64,000 nt of DNA from a virus: positions 1-64,000 of IMG/VR virus record IMGVR_UViG_3300032268_000887; one strand, written 5' to 3'. The position numbers were made by a program, and so were the translations under genes. The notes under the pieces were generated by a model. That model did not search any database. It saw nothing but the letters and a program-made list of their open reading frames with translations, and was not told the origin of the DNA. This document shows positions 37,870-47,000 of the stretch, piece after piece; position 1 is the first letter of the stretch; every line of letters starts with the position of its first letter.

Positions 37870-38458
37870 AATTTCCCATTGCCTTATTCCAATTATTAAT
37901 AGCCCAGTGACCAATGCCACAAGCATCAGCAACATCGTTATCTGTTATTGCTTTGTCGTACTGCATATTAATAAACCTAATTGTCTTTTCTTTTCTAACT
38001 TCTCTTTCTTGAGTTTTATACCAAGATTCTGATTTGTTAGGCATTGCTGCTCTCATTGATATTTTTTCTTCTTTGCTAAATCTTTTATTACCAATATAGT
38101 TTTGCCAAGTAATGGGAGAAACTGATCCCATATCTTTTACTCCACAAGACCACATGGCAGCAAGAACTCCGCCTTGTACTAATGCTAAATCTGATACTGT
38201 TTTGGGGCTATTCATAAATACTGTGTGTTCAATTACAACTGCATCAATCTTATATAAATCAAATAGTGCTTTTGTTTTTGCATGGGCGTCTCCTATTTTT
38301 TTATATATGGTGCTGCCACTAAAATTTAACTTACCGACATATTTTATTTCTTTTTTATTAAAAACTGCAAACGCAATATTATTGGTGCTGGCGTCTATAG
38401 CACAAATATTTTCAGGCGTTGCATTATTGCTATTAAGTATCTTTGCTATCACGAGCAA
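37862..38458 (-). CDS. ruvC: RuvC-like Holliday junction resolvase
   Basis: 198 residues. RNase-H-fold acidic residues are visible: Asp in CAIDASTNNIAFAVF, Glu in AVVIEHTVF and the pair in DNDVADACGIGHWA. Resolves branched DNA before packaging or late in replication. The start ATG lies 26 bases inside the upstream zinc-ribbon gene; no nearer start is evident. Confidence 0.85.
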   Translation of the reverse strand: MLVIAKILNSNNATPENICAIDASTNNIAFAVFNKKEIKYVGKLNFSGSTIYKKIGDAHAKTKALFDLYKIDAVVIEHTVFMNSPKTVSDLALVQGGVLAAMWSCGVKDMGSVSPITWQNYIGNKRFSKEEKISMRAAMPNKSESWYKTQEREVRKEKTIRFINMQYDKAITDNDVADACGIGHWAINNWNKAMGNYE

Positions 38459-38726
38459 TCCTTTTTATTTTTTTTAAAACTTTAAAAACATCTTTATTAT
38501 TAATTCTACAAGTATTGCATAAACTGTCGTCATTGTAGATAGATAAAGTTATGCCACATCCGCCCAAACATTTTCTTATTTTGTTTTTTCTTTTTTGTCT
38601 TTTTGCAACAGAATACCTTGCTACAATTTTTTCTTTTGTGGCAAGGTCTCTACAATCAGCGCTGCAGTAAATTTGGTAAGTTACTTTAGGCTTAAAGTCT
38701 TGATTGCACCAACTACATTGTTTCAC
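38433..38726 (-). CDS. Zinc-ribbon protein, 97 aa
   Basis: 97 residues. Two Cys clusters: CSWCNQDF...YCSADCRD at the N-terminus (treble-clef-like) and CLGGCG...LCNTCR further on, separated by a basic helix. Probably a nucleic-acid-binding or HNH-derived accessory; no active-site His is seen. Confidence 0.6.
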   Translation of the reverse strand: MKQCSWCNQDFKPKVTYQIYCSADCRDLATKEKIVARYSVAKRQKRKNKIRKCLGGCGITLSIYNDDSLCNTCRINNKDVFKVLKKIKRIARDSKDT

Positions 38727-39534
38727 TTAATTCCTTTAGAGAGGCTATCTTAATTACTCCATCCCCAGCCTCGTCACAAGTTTTTCTGACTGGACAATTT
38801 TTACAGACCTTAGAATTATTTCTATAGTTTTTGATTGGCAACTGTTTATTTTTCCAAGCACTATGGACTTCGTTCATCCATTCAAATGTATTATCGATCC
38901 ACTGTCTATAGTGATCGTTAACTTCAATAGGAAACAACAACAACTCGTGATTGTTTTTGTTTTCATAAATCACAATACCTTTAGATCTTTTGAGAATTTT
39001 CATGTATATAAGAGTTTGTTCTATATGATCTAGTTTAGCCTTGCCAACTTTTTTTCTATATTCAAACGCTTCTTGACTTGTTGTTTTTATTTCTCCAACA
39101 ATCTCTTCATCATTCCAAACTAGCATACAGTCACCATATCCAAAAATTGGTGGTTGAGAATTTGATACTTTAAACTCTGTTGTATCATTGTTATCGTCAT
39201 CTTTAAAAGATTTTGCAATTCCAGAATCAAGCATTACTTTTTGAATTCTGCTATGTGACAAAACCCCATTTCCCATATTGGCTATACTAGTAGCAGTATT
39301 GTTACTTTCAAAAGTTGTGCCCTCAAAAGCAATATACCAATACCTTGGACAAACCCCGTTGCCATCACTATAAGATATTGTTGATGGGGCAAATGTTTTT
39401 TTCTTAGTAAATTTTGGAACCTGCCCAATAAGGTACCCATCGTTAATCTTTTCAATCATTCCAGACACATCAAAGTCTGGCTTTGGAATGCTATCTGCTT
39501 TAATCATAATTTGCTGTAATAAGTTTTTAGTCAT
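38713..39534 (-). CDS. Cas4/RecB-like PD-(D/E)XK exonuclease with Fe-S cysteines
   Basis: 273 residues from ATG 39534, where AAAAGAGAT lies upstream; a TTG 39 bases earlier has no ribosome site. VCPRYWYIAF carries the first Cys, FGYGDCMLVWNDEEIVGEIKTT gives the GD...E-x-K nuclease core, and VCKNCPVRKTCDE supplies three more Cys, the Cas4-type Fe-S cluster. Works in DNA end processing with RecA. Common in phage recombination modules; no CRISPR array is present. Confidence 0.8.
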   Translation of the reverse strand: MTKNLLQQIMIKADSIPKPDFDVSGMIEKINDGYLIGQVPKFTKKKTFAPSTISYSDGNGVCPRYWYIAFEGTTFESNNTATSIANMGNGVLSHSRIQKVMLDSGIAKSFKDDDNNDTTEFKVSNSQPPIFGYGDCMLVWNDEEIVGEIKTTSQEAFEYRKKVGKAKLDHIEQTLIYMKILKRSKGIVIYENKNNHELLLFPIEVNDHYRQWIDNTFEWMNEVHSAWKNKQLPIKNYRNNSKVCKNCPVRKTCDEAGDGVIKIASLKELSETM

Positions 39535-39569
39535 ATCTCTCTTTTCATTAGCATTCAGTATATCAGTTA

Positions 39570-39875
39570 TCAACGTGCTATGTATTTAAGAGCAGACACT
39601 AAATTGTTTACTGACTCTGCTGCAGTGTAGTATATGTTTTTCTTTGCCCTGTTATTTTTATCTACATTAGCCATCCAAGTTGCTTTTAAAGATAGTTTTG
39701 CTGCGATGGCTTGTAATCTAACTATTTCTACAGTTGCCACTGCAATTGGAATGTCTGGCCTAATAATTAATTTAGCAATCATTTCCAATGAAGTTGTAAG
39801 TTCTTCGTCGTCCATATATTCTGCAATTTCTGCTAAACCATTAATGCTTTCAAGCGTTGTTTTTACTGGCTCCAT
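39570..39875 (-). CDS. Hypothetical helical protein, 101 aa
   Basis: 101 residues, all helix (LAEIAEYMDDEELTTSLEM; VNNLVSALKYIAR). Preceded by AGAGGAAAAG. Layout resembles small phage proteins encoded beside exonucleases, role unknown. Confidence 0.5.
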   Translation of the reverse strand: MEPVKTTLESINGLAEIAEYMDDEELTTSLEMIAKLIIRPDIPIAVATVEIVRLQAIAAKLSLKATWMANVDKNNRAKKNIYYTAAESVNNLVSALKYIAR

Positions 39876-40530
39876 CTTTTCCTCTTTTCAGTTTGTCTAG
39901 TTGTTCAAAAAATTGTTTTCTATACTCAATCATTCTTGGCATATTATTATGTTTTGCCACAATAAATTCTCTTTCTATTGGAGACATTTGTTTTTCTGCA
40001 TAAGGCTTATGGTCATGTTTATTAGAAAAATGAAACACAATTACTTCACATCTATCGTTTTCTTTTAATGTAACGGGTGCTCTCCAGTGTATTCTTTCTG
40101 CTGCCTCAAAAACTAAAACCTCATTGTTTTTTAAAAAGAACTCTTGTCCTTCTACAACTACAGCCCAATCTATGTTACTTGACATTTGATAGTCAATGCT
40201 TACTTTTGTATAATAATTCTCTGTATCTAAATGTGGCGGAAGCATAGGGGAGTTTCCATTTCCATATTTTCCATAGTAGTCTAAATATTGATAATGAGTT
40301 AATTCCAGATCTGGGTCATTAACATATTCTAAAGCAAGATTTTTTAATTTTTCTACAATATTGCCTGGAGCATCGAACTCAATCTGTACCCTTGACATGC
40401 TCTCAATTGTCATAGGGGAGTATCTGCTTACTCCAGGAGTTAGCATTCTATTTGTTTCAACTAGTAGTCTAAGTTCTTCTTCTTCTTCTCTTGTAAAAAA
40501 ATTTTTTACAATTCCGCAATTAGTATTCAT
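39850..40530 (-). CDS. HWR-type putative Fe(II)/2OG dioxygenase
   Basis: 226 residues: GIVKNFFTREEEEELR start, PPHLDTE as HxD, IDYQMSSNIDWAVVVEG, NNEVLVFEAAERIHWR with the HWR motif, then a long charged C-terminal helix. It is the copy placed in the recombination/replication module. Leaderless: TATAAT six bases before the ATG, preceded by TAGGG. Confidence 0.7.
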   Translation of the reverse strand: MNTNCGIVKNFFTREEEEELRLLVETNRMLTPGVSRYSPMTIESMSRVQIEFDAPGNIVEKLKNLALEYVNDPDLELTHYQYLDYYGKYGNGNSPMLPPHLDTENYYTKVSIDYQMSSNIDWAVVVEGQEFFLKNNEVLVFEAAERIHWRAPVTLKENDRCEVIVFHFSNKHDHKPYAEKQMSPIEREFIVAKHNNMPRMIEYRKQFFEQLDKLKRGKDGASKNNA

Positions 40531-40536
40531 ATTAAA

Positions 40537-40542
40537 ATTATA
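40537..40542 (-). promoter_or_regulatory. GGG-type -10, leaderless, for 39850-40530
   Basis: Leftward TAGGGTATAAT, hexamer ending six bases before the ATG; same string as at 42838 and, with one change, at 4511. Confidence 0.6.
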
Positions 40543-40828
40543 CCCTATCTACCAAATCTTCAATAACCGATAGTTCGGCAACTAGCAATCGTGTTTTTTT
40601 AGGCCCATTGCCTAACACTATTATTAGTGCTGGAGATTTATTAATTCCAGATTTAATGGCATCTGTTGTTATTTTTGCCCAAACATTTTCATTTAACGTA
40701 AAAGATTTTTTTGCTTCCTTTATATCAACCACAAAAGATTTCCAGGTAGCATCTCCTTTTTTATTTCCTCTTCCAGAATTTTTATGAGGAATAGCATTCA
40801 TTCTTTTTATTTCATTTTTTTCACTCAT
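40538..40828 (-). CDS. Small PD-(D/E)XK/Holliday-resolvase-like nuclease
   Basis: 96 residues. SGRGNKKGDATWKSFVVDIKEAKKSF has the GD...(D/E)-x-K spacing, with GD, then DIKEAKKS, as in Hjc-type resolvases and small endonucleases. A C-terminal strand (PALIIVLGNG) completes the fold. Overlaps the dioxygenase gene upstream by eight bases. Medium certainty because it is short. Confidence 0.55.
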   Translation of the reverse strand: MSEKNEIKRMNAIPHKNSGRGNKKGDATWKSFVVDIKEAKKSFTLNENVWAKITTDAIKSGINKSPALIIVLGNGPKKTRLLVAELSVIEDLVDRV

Positions 40829-42155
40829 TGCTATACCTTTTTATGGCTTCCTTTAAATCTAAGTTTTCTTTCATTAGATCGACAGAAAATTTATTTGAAA
40901 ATCTCATCATGTTTGACTCTATTTTTTGCTTTTCATCTAAAGTTATTGGCAGACTATCCTCTAAAGAAAAATGACAAAACAGCATTTCTACAAAATCTCC
41001 ATCTTTAAATTCTATTGGTTTTCTCCAATGAACTTGATGTGTTCCAGAAAAAGCAGCAGCCATGTTATTTCCAAGTTTAATTTCGTAATCTTCTACTACA
41101 ATTGCCCACTCAACGTTAGCCCTTAGTTGTACATCTAATGTAACCCTGGGATGCGTAAATGTATTGTCATAGTGTGGAGTTAATACTGGAATGTCTGAGT
41201 ATTCTTTAGAGTATCTTGCAAAAGAGATTTCTTCTAGTTTTACATTTTGCATATGAATAGTTTTCATTTGCATTGCAACTTTATCTTTTATTGTTTGAGG
41301 AAGATCTATAAACCAAACTTTTTGTCCATAAATTTTAACCTTTGTCGTGCCCTCACTAGAGTTTAAATCTATTGTTTTGTAAATTAGGTCAATCTCATCT
41401 TGTGTAAAAATATTGCCGTATCTTCCTTTATGGGTTAGTGGTGATCTTTTTTCAACGCCAGATTCTTTATAGCCTTCTATTTTTATTGGAATATCGCTTA
41501 TTTGTGTTTCTTCTTTTAGCAACTTTTTGCGTTTTTCCATAATTGTATAACTATCGTTGCTAAACTCTCTTTGTTTTTTATGGGTTAAAAAAACAAACAT
41601 TAAAACTGTTTCTTGTCCTGGTTTTATTTTTTTATTTTCTCGCCAATGCATCTGGTTAGTCCCGCCAAATAAAATTGCTTGCCCATCTTTTAGATCATAA
41701 TCTTTTCCTTCTACAACAAGATTCCATTTATGATTAGATAATATTTGAAGATCAAAGATAAGTGTTTCTAATGCCCTTGAATCGTAATGCGGAAATAGTT
41801 TTACTTCCCAGCCAAAGTCAGCAGTATATTTTGTTAAAGAAAGGTTTGCAATTTCTAACTCTTCTCCATAGGCTTCGCTACAGAATTGTTGAATTCTTTT
41901 ATGAATTGATTTAAATGTTGGATCTTCCATTGAAATATTTAAGTTTGCTTGGCCATCCCAATTTTTAAGAACAATTTTATCTTCTGGAATATTTTTAACT
42001 AAATTTTGAATATATAATAATTCATCTGAAGATAAAAAATTGTCAAAAATAAAAGGTGGCAAATCTTCATCATTTACAATTTCATTTTTTTCTTTTTGTT
42101 CTTCTCTTAACTTTTTATATTCTGGCAATTTAGAGTAGTCTGGAAAATTATTCAT
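40821..42155 (-). CDS. Tandem two-domain HWR-type putative dioxygenase
   Basis: 444 residues from ATG 42155 (MNNFPDYSKL), chosen because TATAAT ends six bases upstream. Domain 1 (about 30-215) has FPHYDSRA (HxD), FDLQILSNHKWNLVVEG, DGQAILFGGT and MHWR. Domain 2 (about 225-410) repeats it: TPHYDNTFTHP, LDVQLRANVEWAIVVED, NNMAAAFSGT and VHWRKP. Both domains keep HxD and HWR, so both may be active. The separate gene at 42163 is closest to domain 1 (both have PEYKKLR and FPHYD), so this looks like duplication followed by fusion. Confidence 0.75.
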   Translation of the reverse strand: MNNFPDYSKLPEYKKLREEQKEKNEIVNDEDLPPFIFDNFLSSDELLYIQNLVKNIPEDKIVLKNWDGQANLNISMEDPTFKSIHKRIQQFCSEAYGEELEIANLSLTKYTADFGWEVKLFPHYDSRALETLIFDLQILSNHKWNLVVEGKDYDLKDGQAILFGGTNQMHWRENKKIKPGQETVLMFVFLTHKKQREFSNDSYTIMEKRKKLLKEETQISDIPIKIEGYKESGVEKRSPLTHKGRYGNIFTQDEIDLIYKTIDLNSSEGTTKVKIYGQKVWFIDLPQTIKDKVAMQMKTIHMQNVKLEEISFARYSKEYSDIPVLTPHYDNTFTHPRVTLDVQLRANVEWAIVVEDYEIKLGNNMAAAFSGTHQVHWRKPIEFKDGDFVEMLFCHFSLEDSLPITLDEKQKIESNMMRFSNKFSVDLMKENLDLKEAIKRYSNE

Positions 42156-42161
42156 GTTAAT

Positions 42162-42167
42162 ATTATA
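42162..42167 (-). promoter_or_regulatory. -10 box, leaderless, for 40821-42155
   Basis: Leftward TATAAT preceded by GTG, ending six bases before the ATG at 42155; it coincides with the stop codon of the gene upstream. Confidence 0.55.
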
Positions 42168-42831
42168 CACTTTCCCTTAAGGTTTCGTCACTTAAAATAT
42201 TGGTCTCTCTTTGAAGAACTTTTTGTCTTTCAAGCATATTAACTGATTGAGTTTCAGATATAGGTTTTGAAATTTTATGCTTAAGCCAGCAGAACATCAT
42301 TAGAATTTCTGAGTTATCTTGCAATTTTTTATTTTCTCTCCAGTGCATCTGTTGAGTACCAGAAAATAATAGGGCCTGATTGTCTAAAAGATTAAATTGT
42401 TTGCCTTCAACAATTATTCCCCAATCCTCATTTGTTTGCAATTGAATATCAAAAACAAACATCTCATACGGCCTTGTGTCATAATGTGGAAATAGTTTAA
42501 CTTCATATCCGTATTCAGGAGAATACCTGACAATAGAATATTCTGCAACAATCAAGTCTTTATTGCATGCTTCTGATGCTAAGTTTTGTATTTTTGCAAT
42601 TACGCTATTTGAAATTTTTATATGATCTAAAACTCCTTGCCCACCCCATTTTTGAATTCTAATTTTTTCTAAAGGAAATTCTTTGGCTGTTTGCAATATA
42701 TCTTTTAGTTCTTTATCAGTAAAAATATTATCTACTAATATTGGAATAAAATCTTGATCAGACACATAGTCTTGAGATGTGCGTAATTTTTTATACTCAG
42801 GAAATTCATCTAGGTTAGGGAAAATACTCAT
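42163..42831 (-). CDS. HWR-type putative Fe(II)/2OG dioxygenase
   Basis: 222 residues. It starts IFPNLDEFPEYKKLR, as in the fusion next door. FPHYDTRPYEM (HxD), FDIQLQTNEDWGIIVEG, DNQALLFSGT and MHWR are present. Leaderless with TAGGG-TATAAT. Closest relative of domain 1 of 40821-42155. Confidence 0.7.
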   Translation of the reverse strand: MSIFPNLDEFPEYKKLRTSQDYVSDQDFIPILVDNIFTDKELKDILQTAKEFPLEKIRIQKWGGQGVLDHIKISNSVIAKIQNLASEACNKDLIVAEYSIVRYSPEYGYEVKLFPHYDTRPYEMFVFDIQLQTNEDWGIIVEGKQFNLLDNQALLFSGTQQMHWRENKKLQDNSEILMMFCWLKHKISKPISETQSVNMLERQKVLQRETNILSDETLRESV

Positions 42832-42837
42832 AATAAT

Positions 42838-42843
42838 ATTATA
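42838..42843 (-). promoter_or_regulatory. GGG-type -10, leaderless, for 42163-42831
   Basis: Leftward TAGGGTATAAT with the hexamer ending six bases before the ATG; it overlaps the stop of the zinc-ribbon gene at 42839. Confidence 0.6.
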
Positions 42844-43018
42844 CCCTACCCCTCTTTGTATAACTTGTTTGCTTAACTAGTGTTAATCTTGATAAATGTT
42901 TTTTACTGCACATCCACGTACACTCTGTTGTTTCTGGAAAAAGTCTCATAGATGTTACTTCTTCTTTACAGGTCTGACATAAAAATTTGCCAGGATATAC
43001 CGAATACTGTTTATCCAA
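42839..43018 (-). CDS. Small zinc-ribbon protein, 59 aa
   Basis: TTG start at 43018 inside the end of recA; 59 codons. YPGKFLCQTCKEEV and ECTWMCSKKHLSR form a four-Cys ribbon (C-x2-C and C-x3-C) with a basic tail (KQTSYTKRGRV). Such recA-adjacent ribbons recur in actinophages as far as I recall. Likely a DNA- or RNA-polymerase-binding protein. Confidence 0.6.
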   Translation of the reverse strand: MDKQYSVYPGKFLCQTCKEEVTSMRLFPETTECTWMCSKKHLSRLTLVKQTSYTKRGRV

Positions 43019-44048
43019 ACTCTTTGACCTTACTTAGGATGTCTGCAAACAATTCTTTGTCTTCTCTAACTTTACTGATAAAACCTTCTCTTCCTTGAAC
43101 CTTTGTTTCATCTGGAAGAATGTACCAAGCACCAGTCCTGTTTACAATACCCATTAACTCTGCTGTATCTACTAGATCGGCAATTGTGTCAATTCCTGTT
43201 TTGCCCCCTCGAAAATAGAAGTCATACTCTCCAGATTGAAATCCAGGGGATGTCTTTGAAAATTGTAAGTCCCACCTAATTTTTCTTCCAACCTTTTCTT
43301 CTATTAATTTATCACCTACATGGATCTTGCCTTTGATGGCTTGATTATCTGACTCTGAAGAAAATAATTTAATAACACAAGAAGAGTAGAATTTTGTAGC
43401 CTGACCACCAGAAGGTTGTTGGCTAGTATACATAGCATTAATATTATTCCTAGATTGAGAAATTAAAATAAATAAAGTTGGCTTAACTTTGTTGTTTGCA
43501 TAATTGATCATTTTCCATGCGTTACTAAAGTCACGAGACTCTGCCCCAATTTGTTTTGTATTTTCTAATTGCTTTAATTCGCTTGAATCTTTTTCAAAAT
43601 AAATTGCCGGAAGTAAAGAGGTTATTGAGTCTACAACAACTAAATCTACACCCGCATTAATTAGGTTAGTTCCAACATCAACCATTTCATTAATAGTTCT
43701 GGCAGAAGAGTAAATTAATTTTGAAGTATCTACTCCTAAACTTTGTGCCCAATCTTCAGAGTATGACATCTCTGCATCTATCCAAGCACAAACCTTTCCT
43801 TCTTGTTGAGCAAGAGCAATTGTTTGTAAACATAAAGATGACTTGGCACTTGATTTACTGCCCCAAATTAACACTTGGCGACCATATGGAAGTCCACCAT
43901 TTAGTGCTTTGTTAAGTCCATGGCTTGGTGTTGGCTGATACTCTACACGAATGCCTTCTCCGTTTGTTAAATTTTTTCTAATTCTTGGATCAAGTTGTGC
44001 TAATACATCTTCTGTGGTCATTGTCATTTTTATTTTTTCCTTTTCCAT
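43011..44048 (-). CDS. recA: RecA/UvsX-like recombinase
   Basis: 345 residues if the ATG at 44048 is used; an internal ATG at 44027 follows AAAAGGAAAAAA and is also plausible. The Walker A reads GSKSSAKSS, with Ala where the loop normally has Gly (GxxxxGKS). Walker B is LVVVDSITS, and PTLFILISQSRNN is the RecA family L2-side motif. Strand exchange for recombination-dependent replication. The Ala substitution may slow ATP turnover; other features are normal. Confidence 0.85.
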   Translation of the reverse strand: MEKEKIKMTMTTEDVLAQLDPRIRKNLTNGEGIRVEYQPTPSHGLNKALNGGLPYGRQVLIWGSKSSAKSSLCLQTIALAQQEGKVCAWIDAEMSYSEDWAQSLGVDTSKLIYSSARTINEMVDVGTNLINAGVDLVVVDSITSLLPAIYFEKDSSELKQLENTKQIGAESRDFSNAWKMINYANNKVKPTLFILISQSRNNINAMYTSQQPSGGQATKFYSSCVIKLFSSESDNQAIKGKIHVGDKLIEEKVGRKIRWDLQFSKTSPGFQSGEYDFYFRGGKTGIDTIADLVDTAELMGIVNRTGAWYILPDETKVQGREGFISKVREDKELFADILSKVKEFG

Positions 44049-44051
44049 ATT

Positions 44052-47000
44052 TTAAATAAGTACATCATCTAGTATAACAGTTCCATCTTTTGTTTTTCCA
44101 AAAACAAAATTATACGAGTTGCCTTCTTTAATATTCATATAGGCCTTAGCAAATGCCGTAGGAAATATAAGCACAGATTTTAATTCCCTAGATGTATTAG
44201 CCAAGGTCATTGAGGCCATTTTTTTACCTTCTTTAGTTGTTCTTGGTTTAAATGCAACAACAAACATTTCTTCATCTTTAAATGGTAATTGTTTATAACT
44301 TAAAAATTTAACAAGAGCACTAGAAGATTGCTTTATTTCATCAATAGGAACTGAAGATATAATCCTATTATCATTAGCAAGAACCAGGTAAGTGCGACCC
44401 GTCTCAATAACTGTTCCTTCTTCATCAAATATACCAACACTCCCAGTTTTGTCCAGAATTTCAACTCGTGACCAACCCTTTCCTCGCTTAATTGCTTTTA
44501 CCATACCCATCAAAATAAAAGAACCTTTTTCTTCAAACTCATCAACTTGCTGAATAAAAGCATGGTAATGAGATGGAATATTAATATTAAATTCTGGAAG
44601 ATTTAAATATTCGTATAGATTTTCTTTTATTTGATCATCATTACGAGGGTTGTCTAAAAAGGTTAATGATCCAACAGCATTCATTGCTGCTAATGCACGA
44701 CTGTTTACCCCGTTACCTTTAGTAAAAGTAAAATCTTCTACCTCTTTATAAGATTTAAATGGTCTTGCAGCAATATATTTATCTGCTATCTTGTCCGATA
44801 TATATTTAATTGCAGTTAGGCCAAATCTAATTCCTTTTCCCTCAATTTGAAAATCTTTGCCAGAGTCATTAATATGTGGAAGTTTAACTGGAATTCCCAT
44901 TCGTTTTGCTTCAATTAAATACTCAGTTCTGTTGTCAGGATTTTTTTCATTTTTTAATAAAGCAAACATAAATTCTAGTGGATAGTAATACTTTAACCAC
45001 GCCGTCCAATACGAGAGCGTAGAATAAGCAACCGCATGACTCTTGTTGAACGAATAGCCTGCATGCGCCTCAAAGTCATGCCATAAATCACGAGCCTGAT
45101 TAGGAGTAATATAGGAAGAAGCGCCAGTAATAAAACGTTCTTTATAAATATCGAACTCTTTGGCGTCTTTCTTTTTTCCAATGATCTTTCTAACTTTATC
45201 TGCTTCAGACATGGACATTTGTCCAAGGTGTACGCATGCTTGCATAACTTGTTCCTGGTAAAGAATGCAGCCATAGGTGTCCTCCGTGTAAGGCTTTAAT
45301 ATCTGATGTAAATATGATACAGCCTGTTTTCCGTGTTTTCTTGCAACGTAGTCTTTTCCAATAGTATTCATTGCTCCTGGTCTAACAAGAGCGTTTGATG
45401 CTGCTAATTCATTAAGATTTTTTACACCCATCTTAACAATTAAATTGGTGTAGGGCGTTGCTTCACACTGAAAAATTCCTTTAGTGTGTCCATCTGAAAT
45501 CATTTCGTACACTTTGGGATCTTCCATGTCTATCTCAAGTGGATTAATTTTAACAAAATGATTTTTTTCAATCATCTTGATAGTATCATCTAAAACACTT
45601 AAAGTTTTTAGTCCTAGGGCATCGATTTTAATTAGGCCTATTCTTTCTGCTTCTTCCATATCTACCCCGACAACTGGTATGCGATTTTCTGATCCTGGAG
45701 AAGACCTTGTTTCTAGTGGAGCATGTTTAAAAATTGGCTCTTTACTAGTAACAATTCCAGCAGCATGAATTCCGGTGCCTCTAATACGGCCACGCAATTG
45801 TTCTCCATAAACTTCCACCTCTGGATATTTTTCTCTAAATTCTAACGTAGATTTAGAAGTACAAAAATCATCCCATGTATCTACTGTTTTTAAAATTTTG
45901 TTTACATCTGATAATGGAATATTAAGAACTCTGGCAACATCACGAACAATTCCTTTTCCTGTAAACTCTAAAAATGTTGCAATAGAGGCTACATGCCTAT
46001 ACTGTCTAACAAGATAATCTTTTACTTCTTCTCTTCTAGAATCTTGAATGTCTGTGTCAATATCTGGGAAATCGTTACGTTCTGGATTAATAAATCGAAA
46101 GAACAAAAGCCCATGCTCTATTGGATCAATTTCTGTAATTCCAATTAAATAACAAAGTAAAGAGCCAGCAGAAGATCCACGACCTGGACCAACTCTAATG
46201 CCTTCTTTTTTTGCCCAATTAATCATGTTGCTTACAACAAGAAAATAGGGAGCAAATTTTTTATCTCTAATAATTGATAGTTCTTCATCAAGTCTTTGTT
46301 CGTATATATCATTACCAAGCCAGTTAGAGTTAAGTCTTTTTTCTTCTAGTCCAGCAAAGGCAAGGTTTGCCAACTCTTGATCTGGATTTTTATATTGAAC
46401 TGGCAATAAGTTTAAATGTTCTTTAATATCATAATCTTCTACTTTATTCATAATTTCAAGAGTTGAATCAAACATGTCTGTTCTTGTAAACATTTGTTTT
46501 TGCATTTCTTCTAACATTTCTGTTCCACTTAATAGGTGAATATTAAACTTGTTAAAACTCATTTGTCTATCTTTGCCATACAAATAATCAAGTTTTGTCA
46601 TCATGTCATTATACTTTTTAGATTTTTCGTAAGTAACGTTTTTCTCTAATTTTGCATGAGTATTTAAAATTAACTTTAATTCTTGGATTTCTTTTTGACT
46701 TTTATCCGAATGATGACAATCTGGAGTAACAACAATTTTTATATTAAATTCATCTGCTAAATCCATTAAATGCATGTTTACTTGCTGTGGGTTATGTGGC
46801 ATTATTTCTATATAGTAGTCGTCCTTAAATGTATCTTTAAACCATTTTATAGACTTTTTGGCTTTTGCAAATTCTTCAAGTTCTACTGCCTTGGTAACAA
46901 TTCCACTTAAACATCCCGATGTAACAATAATTCCTTCTTTGTATTTTTCTAATGTTTCAAAATCAAACCTTGGTTTTCTAAAGTAACCCTCAGTCCATGC

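Noticed and set aside
38713-39534. CRISPR-Cas locus around the Cas4-like nuclease
   Set aside because: No repeats, no Cas1 or Cas2; adjacent genes are phage recombination genes.
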